From Solwaraspora sp. WMMD1047 (GTDB taxonomy: Bacteria > Actinomycetota > Actinomycetes > Mycobacteriales > Micromonosporaceae), in NCBI RefSeq assembly GCF_029626155.1, contig NZ_JARUBL010000001.1:744001-808000 (forward strand): 64,000 nucleotides of DNA, written 5' to 3'. Position 1 is the first letter of the stretch; each line of letters opens with the position of its first letter. Under the pieces are notes generated by a model. The model saw only the letters and a program-made list of their open reading frames with translations, had not been told where the DNA came from and did no database searches. This document shows, one piece after another, positions 34,831-43,553 of the stretch. Both the position numbers and the translations under genes were made by a program.

Positions 34831-35520
34831 CTACGGCCCATCGGGTGCGAGCACGGTGACCAGGTCGGCCATGCAGGTGATGACTGCGTCGGCCGTGTCC
34901 AGGTGGGTGGCCTTGCCTGGCTTGTTGGCGTATCCGATAGCGGGGACCCGGGCGGTGTGGGCAGCGGTGATGTCGCTGGCGGAGTCGCCGATCATGAGGC
35001 AGGTCCCGGGGTCGGCGTGCAACTCGGCGACGGCGGCCAGCACCGGGGCCGGGTTGGGCTTCATCTGGGCCGGGTCGGCATAGGCGCGGCCGATGATTGG
35101 GTGTAGGTAGCCGTCGAGGCGGTGCGCGAGGAGGTAGGCGCGGACGGCTTCGGCGGAGTTGTTCGACACGATCGCGACGCGTCGGCCGCTGTGCTGGGCC
35201 GCGACGATGACCTCACGCGCGTGCGGTGTCGGTTCGGCGGTCCGGGCCGCGGTGAGTTCGGCCGACCGCAAGGCGTCATCGACCCGGTGAACGAGCTGCC
35301 GCTTGCCCAGGGTGGCGGTGAAGCGCAGCACGGCGAGCGGGTCGGCTTCGGCGCGGATGTGCTCGGGCAGGGGCACGCCCTGGTCGACCAGGAGCCGGCG
35401 CAGCTCGGCCGCGATCGTGGGGGCGGGGTGGTTGGCGAAGACCGCGCAGACCGGGCCGTCGAAGTCGAGCAGCAGGAACCGGGCGCGGTCGACCAGGGCG
35501 GACAGGGCAGTGGCGGTCAT
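34831..35520 (-). CDS. HAD superfamily hydrolase
   Basis: A 229-residue phosphatase-like protein. Motif I is LLLDFDGPV, with nucleophile Asp19 and Asp21. Motif II is the Ser of VAIVSNNS, motif III Lys is in AQMKPNPAP, and motif IV is CLMIGDSASD. A helical cap lies between motif I and II, as in phosphoglycolate-phosphatase-like enzymes. ATG 35520 gives MTATALSALVDRARFLL; a longer extension has no HAD character. The substrate is unknown. It stands alone beside tRNA-Tyr. Confidence 0.88.
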   Translation of the reverse strand: MTATALSALVDRARFLLLDFDGPVCAVFANHPAPTIAAELRRLLVDQGVPLPEHIRAEADPLAVLRFTATLGKRQLVHRVDDALRSAELTAARTAEPTPHAREVIVAAQHSGRRVAIVSNNSAEAVRAYLLAHRLDGYLHPIIGRAYADPAQMKPNPAPVLAAVAELHADPGTCLMIGDSASDITAAHTARVPAIGYANKPGKATHLDTADAVITCMADLVTVLAPDGP

Positions 35521-36374
35521 GACCCGTACCCGCGAGCGATGGCGTTCCACATTGGCCCCATCCTGGCGCAGTAAGCCGTTCGGATAGGCCGGTTTGAGCA
35601 CGGCTGGGTGCGCCACGATCAAGGAAGCCGCTCTGCCTGCGAACCTGGATTCGACACAGTTCGGTCAGACGCGAGTGGCGCGACCGAGCAGCCGAAGGCG
35701 CTGAAAGCGGCATATCTCTCTAATACGGCATAGGCCGCTAAACCGGGTGCCTCGTTGCGGGTGTCGCCGCCCCGGCGAATACGAATGAGAGTGCAGGTAA
35801 CAAGTCGAGTCGCGCGGTGTGCGGATTGCGCCCCGCTCGATGCGATTAATTACTACTTTCCGGAGCCACCGTTCACCGAACGTGATCGTCGTTTAGAAAC
35901 TGAGGCTTGCATTTGCACGTGCAGCTAAGCCTGACGAAAAAGGATTCGGTGCTACGGCGAGTCGGCGCGGCGTGGCTGGCCGGCCGAGCGCTCCAGGCGA
36001 GCGGTGGGTCAGGGTATCGGCCCGCCGCTCGGACGTGCCCGCTGCGCAGGCCATCCCGTCGCCGGGCAGTGCCCGGCTACGTCCGAAATGAGAAGAAGAA
36101 GGTTATATGTAGCGCATTTTCGGACAACTGGGGATAGCAGTGTTTAGCAGCGTGACGTCACTTGCGGCGCCCGTCCAATCGACGATTTGCGAATGAAATC
36201 GATGGTCTGTGGGGATCACTTAGCCACCGGCCGGCGGACCTGTTCCTGCCGAACGGTTGGACTTGACCTGAACGATGGCCCAGGCGGGGAGGTAACGCTT
36301 TGCTCGTTCCCAAGACTGTGGCACCATCATGGAACCTCCACCTCTCTTCGTCATCCTCCCGACAGGAGCCAACG
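35521..36374. other. 854-bp gene-poor, locally AT-richer stretch
   Basis: No convincing gene on either strand. The parts at about 35820-35960 and 36080-36320 look clearly less GC-rich than the surrounding genome (runs such as AATGAGAAGAAGAAGG). A single copy of GCGCCACGATC is at 35610-35620 and the palindrome TGACGTCA at 36153-36160. It may hold a promoter and leader for the peptide gene at 36375, or be a remnant of transferred DNA next to tRNA-Tyr. No integrase or repeat of the tRNA end was found. Confidence 0.5.
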
Positions 36375-36584
36375 ATGTCTGCACGACGGCTGGGCCGGCT
36401 GCTTGGCTCGGTCGTGGCGCTCACCGCGCTGGCCGCGGGAGCCGTCATCGCCGACGAGCCCCTACTCTTCACCCCCCTGACCTTCGAATGGACGGCCGAC
36501 ATCTTCGGCGGATCCGTGGACGGGCTGACCGTGCCGGGGCAGCTCGACGAGATCGCCGGCACGGTGGACGGCGCTTCCGTCTAG
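36375..36584 (+). CDS. Small exported peptide upstream of a GGDEF-EAL enzyme
   Basis: 69 residues. MSARRLGRLLGSVVALTALAAGAVIA is a classic signal peptide (basic start, hydrophobic core, small residues), leaving a mature acidic peptide of about 43 residues with no Cys (DEPLLFTPLTFEWTADIFGG onward). AGGAG at 36364-36368 gives good spacing to the ATG. It lies 22 bp before the membrane c-di-GMP gene in the same direction, so probably one transcript. No family is recognised. Confidence 0.6.
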   Translation: MSARRLGRLLGSVVALTALAAGAVIADEPLLFTPLTFEWTADIFGGSVDGLTVPGQLDEIAGTVDGASV

Positions 36585-36606
36585 GCACGCGACCCGAGGG
36601 AGCGGT

Positions 36607-39183
36607 ATGGCCAGGCGGCAACGCTCGCCGCGCAGATCTGCCGACCTCGCCTGGTTCATCACTGCGCCGTTGGCGCTGGTGACGGTCATCTGGTCGACGG
36701 CACTGAGCATCCTCATCGACGAACCCGTCGGCGAGTGGCTGATCGCTGCCATCCTCCTGTTGGTCATGGTCGTGACCGAAGGGTCGATGCTTCACTTCGT
36801 GATCCGCCGCCAGTCGTTCGGCGTCACCATCACCGAGATTCCGCTGGTCCTGGCGCTGTTCTACCTTCCGCCCCTGATGGTGGTGGTGGTCTACACGCTC
36901 GCCTCGCTGATCACCCAGGTCCGTCGCAAGCTCAGCCCGGCGAAGTTCTGGTTCAACGTCGCCAAGACCGGCGCGGCGACCTCGTTGGCCTGCATGCTGC
37001 TGCTGGGGCTCCCACCGATGGAGGGGGTGGGACCCGGCACCTGGGGCATCCTTTTCGCTGCGGTGAGCACGATCACCCTCGCCACCCTCGCCGCGGTGGC
37101 CGGGGTGATCACCCTCGTGCATGGCTGGCAGGCCGGCAGGGAGATGATCCGCACCGCCGCCCCCAACTTGATCACTGCCGCGGTCAACGTGTCGGTGGGC
37201 CTGATCGTGTTGATCGCGCTCGTCACCACCTGGTGGTCCGTGGTGCTGATCGGGGCGCTCGTGGGTGGGCTGCTCTTCGTCTACCGCTCCTATGCCCAGT
37301 TCTTCCGGCAACACCGGTCACTGGCCGGCATGTACGACCTGACCCGGGCGATGTCCGAGAGTCAGGACGGCGCCATCGCCGATGCCATGCTGGGCCGGGT
37401 CCGGGCGCTCATGCAGGCCGAGTACGCCACCCTCTGGCTGCCCGCCCAGGGCCGGCACCCCGAGGTGCTGCTCACCGCCCGGGTCGACGATCCCGGCCTG
37501 TTGGACTTCGCCCGTACCCCGTCGCTGGTCCGGGAACGGGCCGTCGGCCAACGACGGACCATCGCCGCAGGTAACCGCCTCGGTGGCGAGGAGAGCCTGC
37601 GGGTCGCGTTGCGGGCCGGCTCCGCCAAGGATGTGATCGCCGTTCCGCTCCGCTCCGGGCAGGCCGTCATCGGCTCCCTGGAGGTGGTCAACCGGCTGAG
37701 CGACAGCAGCCACTTCCTCCCGAGCGACGTGCAGATCTTCGAGACGATCGCGGCGCACGTCGCGGTGGCCCTGGAGAACTCCCGGTTGGTCGACCGGCTG
37801 CGCCACGACGCCCACCACGACGGCCTCACCAACCTGCCGAACCGGCGCCGGATCACCGCGGCGCTGGAGGAGGCGGTCCGGGTCCGCGCCCCTGGCGAGG
37901 TGATCGCCGTACTGCTGTTCGATGTGGACGCGCTCCGGCAGGTGAACGAGTCGCTCGGGCACGCCGCCGGCGACAAGGTGCTGACCGAGGTGGCGACCCG
38001 GCTGCGCGACTCGGCCCCGGCCGCCGCCCTTGTCGGCCGGCTCGGCGGCGACGAGTTCGCGGTCACCCTGCGGGTGGAGAGCGCGGACGCGGCCCTGGAG
38101 TTGGCCGCGCAGCTGCGCGAGCAGATCCGCGACCAGATGGTCTTCGACTCCCTGGTCCTGGACGTCGACACGGTCGTCGGCGTGGTGGTGCATCCCGACC
38201 ACGGCAGCGACCCGGCGACGTTGCTGCAGCGGGTCGACCTGGCGGCCACCGCGGCGAAGTCCACCCCGGACGGCATCCAACTGTTCAACCCGGCGCTGGA
38301 ATCCCGGTCAATGCACCGGTTGGGGCTCGCCGGTGACCTGCGCAACGCGCTCGACAACGGCGAGCTGGAGGTCTACTTCCAGCCCAAGGTCACCCTCGGC
38401 GAACGACGGCTGGTCGGCGTCGAGTGCCTGGCCCGCTGGGAACACCCCGCCCACGGCGCGGTCGCGCCAGAGGACTTCGTCGCGGTCGCCGAGCACACCG
38501 GCCAGCTCAGCCGACTCACCGAGGCGGTGCTGCGGGAGGGGCTGCGGCGCAGCCGGGACTGGACCGACGCCGAGCACCCGCTCGCCGTCGCGGTCAATCT
38601 CTCCTCGCGTACGCTCACCGACCCGCACTTCCCCGCCCGGGTCCAGGAGCTGCTCACCGAGTACGGCGTGGCGCCCGAGCTGGTCACCTTCGAGATCAAG
38701 GAGGCCGGCGTCCTGGACGGCACGGACCGGCCGGTGCCGATCCTGCGCCGGCTGCGGGACATCGGCGTACGCCTCTCCGTGGACGACTTCGGCACCGGCT
38801 ACTCGTCCCTGTCCCACCTGCGGCGGCTGCCGGTCAACGAGGTGAAGGTCGATCAGTCGTTCGTCCAGGGGATGGCGACCGACCCGGTGGACCTGGCCAT
38901 CGTGAACGCGGTGGTGACCCTCTCCCAGCAGTTCGGCCTCGCGGTGGTGGCCGAGGGGGTGGAGAGCGAGCTGACCCTGGAGCTGCTGCAGGACATCGGC
39001 TGCGAGATCGGCCAGGGGTTCCTGTTCAGCCGGCCGCTGCCGTACGAGCGGCTGGAGGCCTGGTTCGGTGCCCAGGCGGAGTCCGAGACGCCGTTGGCGC
39101 CGGACGTACGCCGGCTGCGGGCGGTCCCGGCGACGGGCGCCGAGAACTGGCCCAGCGGGGTCAGGCGGCCGGCGGGGATCTGA
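36607..39183 (+). CDS. Membrane-bound GAF-GGDEF-EAL cyclic-di-GMP enzyme
   Basis: 858 residues. Residues about 15-225 hold 6-7 membrane helices (a MASE-like sensor), about 240-395 a GAF-like domain, about 400-550 a GGDEF domain and about 575-830 an EAL domain. The cyclase site GGDEF (480-484) and upstream LLFDVDALRQVN are intact; no RxxD inhibitory site stands 5 residues before it. In the EAL domain, EAL is ECL (E606-C607-L608), but the metal Glu and NLSS, FEIKE, DDFGTGYSSL, VKVDQSFV and VAEGVE are present. So both synthesis and breakdown of c-di-GMP look possible. It follows the exported peptide gene. Confidence 0.93.
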   Translation: MARRQRSPRRSADLAWFITAPLALVTVIWSTALSILIDEPVGEWLIAAILLLVMVVTEGSMLHFVIRRQSFGVTITEIPLVLALFYLPPLMVVVVYTLASLITQVRRKLSPAKFWFNVAKTGAATSLACMLLLGLPPMEGVGPGTWGILFAAVSTITLATLAAVAGVITLVHGWQAGREMIRTAAPNLITAAVNVSVGLIVLIALVTTWWSVVLIGALVGGLLFVYRSYAQFFRQHRSLAGMYDLTRAMSESQDGAIADAMLGRVRALMQAEYATLWLPAQGRHPEVLLTARVDDPGLLDFARTPSLVRERAVGQRRTIAAGNRLGGEESLRVALRAGSAKDVIAVPLRSGQAVIGSLEVVNRLSDSSHFLPSDVQIFETIAAHVAVALENSRLVDRLRHDAHHDGLTNLPNRRRITAALEEAVRVRAPGEVIAVLLFDVDALRQVNESLGHAAGDKVLTEVATRLRDSAPAAALVGRLGGDEFAVTLRVESADAALELAAQLREQIRDQMVFDSLVLDVDTVVGVVVHPDHGSDPATLLQRVDLAATAAKSTPDGIQLFNPALESRSMHRLGLAGDLRNALDNGELEVYFQPKVTLGERRLVGVECLARWEHPAHGAVAPEDFVAVAEHTGQLSRLTEAVLREGLRRSRDWTDAEHPLAVAVNLSSRTLTDPHFPARVQELLTEYGVAPELVTFEIKEAGVLDGTDRPVPILRRLRDIGVRLSVDDFGTGYSSLSHLRRLPVNEVKVDQSFVQGMATDPVDLAIVNAVVTLSQQFGLAVVAEGVESELTLELLQDIGCEIGQGFLFSRPLPYERLEAWFGAQAESETPLAPDVRRLRAVPATGAENWPSGVRRPAGI

Positions 39184-39246
39184 TTTCACCTCGCGCGCGC
39201 GCCCGTGTACTCTTACCCCTGCGCGTCCGCAGGAAAGATCGCGTGC

Positions 39247-39319
39247 GCCCCCTTAGCTCAGTCGGCAGAGCGTCTCCATGGTAAGGAGAAGGTCTACGGT
39301 TCGATTCCGTAAGGGGGCT
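39247..39319 (+). tRNA. tRNA-Thr (GGT)
   Basis: 73 nt with acceptor GCCCCCT/AGGGGGC, D arm TTAGCTCAGTCGG, anticodon stem TCTCC/GGAGA with loop ATGGTAA (GGT), and T arm with GGTTCGATTCC. Discriminator T. Confidence 0.95.
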
Positions 39320-39344
39320 CAGAGGGTTCTTGTGACCCGCCCAC

Positions 39345-39417
39345 GGCGGTGTAGCTCAGATGGCAGAGCAAGCGGCTCATAATCGCTGTGTCGCCGGTTC
39401 AAGTCCGGCCACCGCTA
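39345..39417 (+). tRNA. tRNA-Met (CAT), elongator type
   Basis: 73 nt with acceptor GGCGGTG/CACCGCT (a G-T first pair), anticodon loop CTCATAA (CAT) and T arm GGTTCAAGTCC. It lacks the three G-C pairs of the initiator anticodon stem, so it is the elongator. It follows tRNA-Thr by 25 bp and is probably co-transcribed. Confidence 0.93.
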
Positions 39418-39455
39418 CTTCCGGTCGCCGGGTCGGTCCCGGGGACCCGATCGGA

Positions 39456-39475
39456 TGGGCGCCGGCAGGCGCCCA
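39456..39475 (+). terminator. Terminator after the tRNA pair
   Basis: TGGGCGCC and GGCGCCCA form a perfect 8-bp stem around GGCA, followed by CTTTG. Confidence 0.7.
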
Positions 39476-39477
39476 CT

Positions 39478-39507
39478 TTGCGTGTCCGCCCTCCGGGCGT
39501 CTACGCT
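39478..39507 (+). promoter_or_regulatory. Promoter of rpmG
   Basis: TTGCGT (39478-39483) and TACGCT (39502-39507) with an 18-bp spacer, placed just after the tRNA terminator and 42 nt before the rpmG start. Confidence 0.55.
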
Positions 39508-39549
39508 GGTACGTCGTAGTTGATCCGTTATCGAGGAAGGCACTCCGCC

Positions 39550-39717
39550 GTGGCTAAGGCGACCGATGTCCGTCCGAAGATCACCTTGGCGTGTGTGGAG
39601 TGCAAGGAGCGCAACTACATCACGCGTAAGAACCGCCGTAACGACCCGGACCGCATCGAGCTGAAGAAGTTCTGCCCCCGGGACGGCAAGCACACCCTGC
39701 ACCGCGAGACCCGCTGA
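39550..39717 (+). CDS. rpmG: 50S ribosomal protein L33
   Basis: 55 residues, standard for L33, of the zinc-ribbon (C+) type by its first pair C15-x2-C18 (CVEC). In the second pair the sequence is C42-P-R-D45, so the fourth zinc ligand is Asp instead of Cys. The rest ([32 protein letters not shown]) is canonical. GTG 39550 follows GAGGAAGG. It starts the conserved block leading to hadA, hadB, trpT, secE and nusG. Confidence 0.95.
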   Translation: MAKATDVRPKITLACVECKERNYITRKNRRNDPDRIELKKFCPRDGKHTLHRETR

Positions 39718-39793
39718 GCTTGCGGACCACGGCCGGTCGGGACGGGTGCACCGTCCCGACCGGCCGTCGGTTCCGGGCCGGGTGGCGGGCGTG

Positions 39794-39799
39794 TAGTTT
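39794..39799 (+). promoter_or_regulatory. -10 box of a leaderless promoter
   Basis: TAGTTT lies 6 nt before the ATG at 39806 of the hadA-like gene. Confidence 0.45.
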
Positions 39800-39805
39800 C
39801 TCGGC

Positions 39806-40252
39806 ATGCCGATGGACTCCTCCTTCGTCGGGCGCAGTTTCGCCCCGACGCCGCCGTACCTCGTGGGCCGGGAAAAGATCCGTGAGTTCGCCGCGGCGAT
39901 CGGGGCCGGCGATCCGGCGCACAACGATCCGGCCGCAGCCCGCTCGATGGGGCATCCGGACGTGGTGGCGCCGGTCACCTTCCCGGTGGTGCTGACAATT
40001 CCCGCGATCCAGCAGATCATCGAGGATCCGGCGTTGGGCGCCGACGCCGAGCGGCTGGTGCACGGTGACCAGCGGTTCGCGTACACCCGGCCGGTGGTGG
40101 CCGGGGACGAGTTGACCTGCGCCAGCAGCATCGAGGAGATCATCTCCAGGGGCGGGCACGACTTCGTGACCTTCCGGACCGACGTGGCGACCGTGGCCGG
40201 TGAGCCGGTGGTGAGCGTCTGGTCGAGGCTGGTCATCAGGGGGGAGGGCTGA
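39806..40252 (+). CDS. hadA: HadA-like dehydratase subunit (FAS1-type MaoC N-terminal domain)
   Basis: 148 residues with a hot-dog fold, of the FAS1-type dehydratase family that in mycobacteria forms the non-catalytic HadA (or HadC) partner of HadB. Family parts include PTPPYLVGREKIREFAAAIGAGDPAHND, APVTFPVVLTIP and HGDQRFAYTRPVVAGDELTC. The neighbouring gene encodes the catalytic partner, so they should form a (3R)-hydroxyacyl-thioester dehydratase. Relevance to mycolic acids is not implied outside mycolate producers; fatty-acid or polyketide-type substrates are possible. Confidence 0.9.
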   Translation: MPMDSSFVGRSFAPTPPYLVGREKIREFAAAIGAGDPAHNDPAAARSMGHPDVVAPVTFPVVLTIPAIQQIIEDPALGADAERLVHGDQRFAYTRPVVAGDELTCASSIEEIISRGGHDFVTFRTDVATVAGEPVVSVWSRLVIRGEG

Positions 40253-40257
40253 TCCGG

Positions 40258-40692
40258 TTGGAGACCCAGAGCACGCTGACGGTCGGACAGGAGCTGCCGG
40301 TCCAGACGTTCCGGGTGACCCGGGCGGACCTGGTCCGCTACGCGGGCGCCTCGGGTGACTTCAACCCGATCCACTGGAGCGACCGGATCGCGACGAAGGT
40401 CGGGCTGCCGGGCGTCATCGCGCACGGCATGCTGACGATGGCGCTCGTCGGTCGGGCGGTCACCGGGTGGGCCGGCTCGCCGGACGCGGTGATCGAGTAC
40501 GGGGTCCGGTTCGCCCGGCCGGTGGTGGTACCCGACGACGACACCGGAACCGAGATCGAGGTACGCGCCAAGGTGCGGGCGGTGGCCGACGACGGTTCGA
40601 CGCAGCTCGATCTGACTGCGACCTGTGCCGGCGAGCGGGTGCTGTCCCAGGCTCGGGCGACGATCCGGACGGCGCGGCCGACACCGGGCTGA
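40258..40692 (+). CDS. hadB: HadB-like MaoC dehydratase, catalytic subunit
   Basis: 144 residues with the R-specific hydratase-2 motif YAGASGDFNPIHWSD, placing catalytic Asp34 and His39, followed by GLPGVIAHGMLTMALVGRAV. It starts with TTG at 40258, 5 nt after the hadA stop, with GGGGAGG upstream. Together with HadA it should dehydrate beta-hydroxyacyl thioesters. A third gene (hadC), present in mycobacteria at this place, is absent; tRNA-Trp and secE follow directly. Confidence 0.92.
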   Translation: METQSTLTVGQELPVQTFRVTRADLVRYAGASGDFNPIHWSDRIATKVGLPGVIAHGMLTMALVGRAVTGWAGSPDAVIEYGVRFARPVVVPDDDTGTEIEVRAKVRAVADDGSTQLDLTATCAGERVLSQARATIRTARPTPG

Positions 40693-40721
40693 GCCGTGGC
40701 CGGCGTACCGGGGCGGTCCGG

Positions 40722-40751
40722 TTGGGAAACTCGGGCCGGTACCCGTACACT
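40722..40751 (+). promoter_or_regulatory. Promoter of tRNA-Trp / secE
   Basis: TTGGGA (40722-40727) and TACACT (40746-40751) spaced 18 bp, about 66 nt before the tRNA. Confidence 0.65.
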
Positions 40752-40817
40752 GGTCCGCCGTGGGGCAAGTGGCCCTGCTTTGGCCTGCGTGCCGGAGTGG
40801 GTTCGGCTGTCCTACCT

Positions 40818-40890
<73 letters not shown>

Positions 40891-40990
40891 CGCCTGAGGC
40901 CTGACCGTTCCAAGGGGGGTCGGATTCGGCCGGCGTGACCAGCGAGCGTGCGTCCACCGACGTGCGAACCAATTGGCGACGGAGGTCGAA

Positions 40991-41392
40991 GTGGCCGACA
41001 AGAATCGGCGCGGTGAGGACGACGCGAACGACCGCCTGGACGACGAGGCTGTCGACGACCGCCTCGACGACCCGGCGGACGACGACGTCGTCGAGGACGA
41101 CGACCGGGAGCTCTCCCGGGGCGGCACCGCCACCCGCAAGAAGGCGGAGTCCACCGAGAGCCAGCCGAAGTCGAAGTCGGAAACCGGGCGGGTCGGAATA
41201 TTCGGGCGCGTCGGACGGTTCTTCCGCGAGGTAGTGGCGGAACTGCGTAAGGTCATCTGGCCGACCCGCAAGGAGCTGTTGACCTACACCACGGTCGTGG
41301 TCGTGTTCATCGCCGTGATGACGTCGATCGTCGTCCTGCTCGACTACGGGTTCGCGCGGGCCATGCTGTGGGTCTTCGGCAATCCGAGCTGA
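40991..41392 (+). CDS. secE: Preprotein translocase subunit SecE
   Basis: 133 residues. The C-terminal 60 are the SecE core (RFFREVVAELRKVIWPTRKELLTYTTVVVVFIAVMTSIVVLLDYGF) with one membrane helix. The N-terminal 70 are highly charged (Asp/Glu/Arg-rich), longer than in compact SecE proteins but common in actinomycetes. GTG 40991 lies 5 nt after GGAGG. It forms the protein-conducting channel with SecY and SecG. Confidence 0.95.
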   Translation: MADKNRRGEDDANDRLDDEAVDDRLDDPADDDVVEDDDRELSRGGTATRKKAESTESQPKSKSETGRVGIFGRVGRFFREVVAELRKVIWPTRKELLTYTTVVVVFIAVMTSIVVLLDYGFARAMLWVFGNPS

Positions 41393-41429
41393 CGACGTGA
41401 TCAGCTGATAGTGACGGAAGTGAGCGAGC

Positions 41430-42155
41430 GTGCCTGAGTACGACGAGACCGCCGGTACCGCGGACGAGCAGTCCGCGGTCGCGACGGCGGCGGGTGACGA
41501 GTCGGTCGAGGCCGCCAGCGAGCCGGAGTTCGAGGCCACCAACGGTTCGGCGCCCGACGAGAACTTCGACCCGGTCGCGGAGCTGCGGCAGAAGCTGCGC
41601 TACGCGCCGGGCGACTGGTACGTGGTGCACTCCTACGCCGGCTACGAGAACAAGGTCAAGACCAACCTCGAGACCCGGATCACCAGCCTCGACATGGAAG
41701 AGTTCATCTACCAGGTCGAGGTGCCGACCCGGGAAGAGGTCGAGGTCAAGAACGGCAAGCGCCTGCAGGTCCAGAACAAGGTCTTCCCGGGCTACATCCT
41801 GGTCCGGATGGAGCTGACGCCCGAGTCGTACTCCTGCGTCCGGAACACCCCCGGGGTGACCGGCTTCGTCGGCGCCACCGACCGGGCCGACCGGCCGGCG
41901 CCGCTCTCCCTCGACGAGGTGCTGAAGTGGCTGGCCCCGGCGGTGGAGACCGAGCAGAAGAAGGCGAAGCCCGAGGTCAAGGTCCTGGACTTCGAGGTCG
42001 GCGATTCGGTCACCGTGACCGACGGCGCGTTCGCGTCGCTGCCGGCGACGATCAGTGAGATCAACGCCGACCAGCAGAAGCTCAAGGTACTGGTGTCGAT
42101 CTTCGGCCGGGAGACGCCGGTCGAGCTCAACTTCAACCAGGTTGCCAAGATCTAG
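41430..42155 (+). CDS. nusG: Transcription termination/antitermination factor NusG
   Basis: 241 residues: an acidic N-terminal extension of about 55 residues, the NGN domain ([54 protein letters not shown]) and a C-terminal KOW domain ([46 protein letters not shown]). It binds RNA polymerase and links it to Rho or to the ribosome. It lies 37 bp after secE and is probably co-transcribed. Confidence 0.97.
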   Translation: MPEYDETAGTADEQSAVATAAGDESVEAASEPEFEATNGSAPDENFDPVAELRQKLRYAPGDWYVVHSYAGYENKVKTNLETRITSLDMEEFIYQVEVPTREEVEVKNGKRLQVQNKVFPGYILVRMELTPESYSCVRNTPGVTGFVGATDRADRPAPLSLDEVLKWLAPAVETEQKKAKPEVKVLDFEVGDSVTVTDGAFASLPATISEINADQQKLKVLVSIFGRETPVELNFNQVAKI

Positions 42156-42169
42156 CGTCGCCCGCTCGA

Positions 42170-42196
42170 TTGCCGGATCCGGCCCTGCGCTAGCCT
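42170..42196 (+). promoter_or_regulatory. Promoter candidate for rplK-rplA
   Basis: TTGCCG (42170-42175) and TAGCCT (42191-42196) with a short 15-bp spacer. About 105 nt of leader precede rplK, room for L1-type autoregulation. Confidence 0.4.
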
Positions 42197-42306
42197 AGAA
42201 CGTCGACCCCCGCGGGTCGCGCTTGACCGTGCGCGCTCCGCGGGTCACCTCGGGTGCGCCGCATCGGGTCGGCCGCACCTCACCGGATCAAGCCCCAGGA
42301 AGAGAC

Positions 42307-42738
42307 ATGCCTCCGAAGAAGAAGCTCGTCAAGACCTTCACGCTCCAGTTGCCGGCGGGCCAGGCCACGCCGGCGCCGCCGGTCGGTCCGGCGCTGGGCC
42401 AGCACGGCGTCAACATCATGGAGTTCTGCAAGTCCTACAACGCGCAGACCGAGTCGCAGCGGGGCGACATCGTTCCCGCCGAGATCAGCGTCTACGAGGA
42501 CCGGACCTTCACCTTCGTGCTGAAGACGCCGCCGGCCGCCCGTCTGCTGATCAAGGCCGCCGGGGTGCCGAAGGGTTCCGGCGTTCCGCACCAGGACAAG
42601 GTCGGCTCGGTGACCCGCGCCCAGTTGCGGGAGATCGCCGAGAAGAAGATGACCGACCTGAACGCCAACGACCTGGACCAGGCCGAGAAGATCATCGCCG
42701 GCACCGCCCGGTCGATGGGGATCACGATCAAGGAATGA
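42307..42738 (+). CDS. rplK: 50S ribosomal protein L11
   Basis: 143 residues, full length. [40 protein letters not shown] and the C-terminal [12 protein letters not shown] are canonical. L11 is part of the GTPase-associated centre and is needed for RelA activation. The Pro-rich N-terminal region that contacts thiopeptide antibiotics looks unaltered. ATG 42307 is chosen by family length; AGGAAGAG precedes it. Confidence 0.98.
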   Translation: MPPKKKLVKTFTLQLPAGQATPAPPVGPALGQHGVNIMEFCKSYNAQTESQRGDIVPAEISVYEDRTFTFVLKTPPAARLLIKAAGVPKGSGVPHQDKVGSVTRAQLREIAEKKMTDLNANDLDQAEKIIAGTARSMGITIKE

Positions 42739-42817
42739 CAACCGCGGCGGTCCGGCCGGACCGCCGTCGTGGGAGGGGCGCGGCGCGCCCCGCCAGACAC
42801 CACAGGAGAACTCAGAC

Positions 42818-43534
42818 ATGCAGCGCAGCAAGAGCTACCGCAAGGCCTCCGAGGCTATCGACCGGAACAAGCTGTACGGTCCGGCCGAGGCGGTCAAGCT
42901 CGCCAAGGACACCAGCACCGTCAAGTTCGACGCCACGGTCGAGGTCGCGATGCGCCTCGGCGTCGACCCGCGTAAGGCGGACCAGATGGTGCGCGGCACG
43001 GTGAACCTGCCCCACGGGACCGGCAAGACGGCCCGGGTGATCGTCTTCGCGACCGGCGCCATGGCCGAGGAGGCCGTCGCCGCCGGTGCCGACGAGGTGG
43101 GCAGCGACGAGCTGGTCGCCCGGATCCAGGAGGGTTGGCTGGACTTCGACGCCGCCATCGCCACCCCGGACCAGATGGCGAAGATCGGTCGGATCGCGCG
43201 GATCCTGGGCCCGCGCGGCCTGATGCCGAACCCGAAGACCGGCACCGTGACGATGGACGTGACAAAGGCCGTCACCGACATCAAGGGCGGAAAGATCACC
43301 TTCCGCGTCGACAAGCACTCCAACCTGCACCTGATCATCGGTAAGGCGTCCTTCTCCGAGTCGCAGCTGGTCGACAACTACGCGGCGGTGCTGGACGAGG
43401 TGCTGCGGGCGAAGCCGTCGGCGGCCAAGGGCAAGTACCTCAAGAAGGTCACCCTCACCACGACCATGGGTCCGGGTGTCCCGGTCGACCCGAACGTGAT
43501 CAAGAACTTCACCGAGGAGTCCGCGGACTCCTGA
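42818..43534 (+). CDS. rplA: 50S ribosomal protein L1
   Basis: 238 residues, complete. [38 protein letters not shown] and [15 protein letters not shown] are family marks. L1 builds the L1 stalk and in many bacteria represses the L11-L1 transcript. It lies 79 bp after rplK with AGGAG at its start, followed by a hairpin. Confidence 0.98.
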   Translation: MQRSKSYRKASEAIDRNKLYGPAEAVKLAKDTSTVKFDATVEVAMRLGVDPRKADQMVRGTVNLPHGTGKTARVIVFATGAMAEEAVAAGADEVGSDELVARIQEGWLDFDAAIATPDQMAKIGRIARILGPRGLMPNPKTGTVTMDVTKAVTDIKGGKITFRVDKHSNLHLIIGKASFSESQLVDNYAAVLDEVLRAKPSAAKGKYLKKVTLTTTMGPGVPVDPNVIKNFTEESADS

Positions 43535-43553
43535 ACTGCCTGAACGGTCCGAT

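Noticed and set aside
34624-35520. Integrated element at tRNA-Tyr
   Set aside because: No integrase, no second copy of the tRNA 3' end and no mobile genes were found nearby.
35907-36137. 76-codon ORF in the gene-poor stretch
   Set aside because: No ribosome site, mixed composition, no domain and no coupling to neighbours.
36180-36374. Cyclic-di-GMP riboswitch before the peptide/GGDEF-EAL genes
   Set aside because: Looked for because of the downstream gene; the conserved GEMM-type core (such as the GGGACGCAAAGCC-like segment) is not present.
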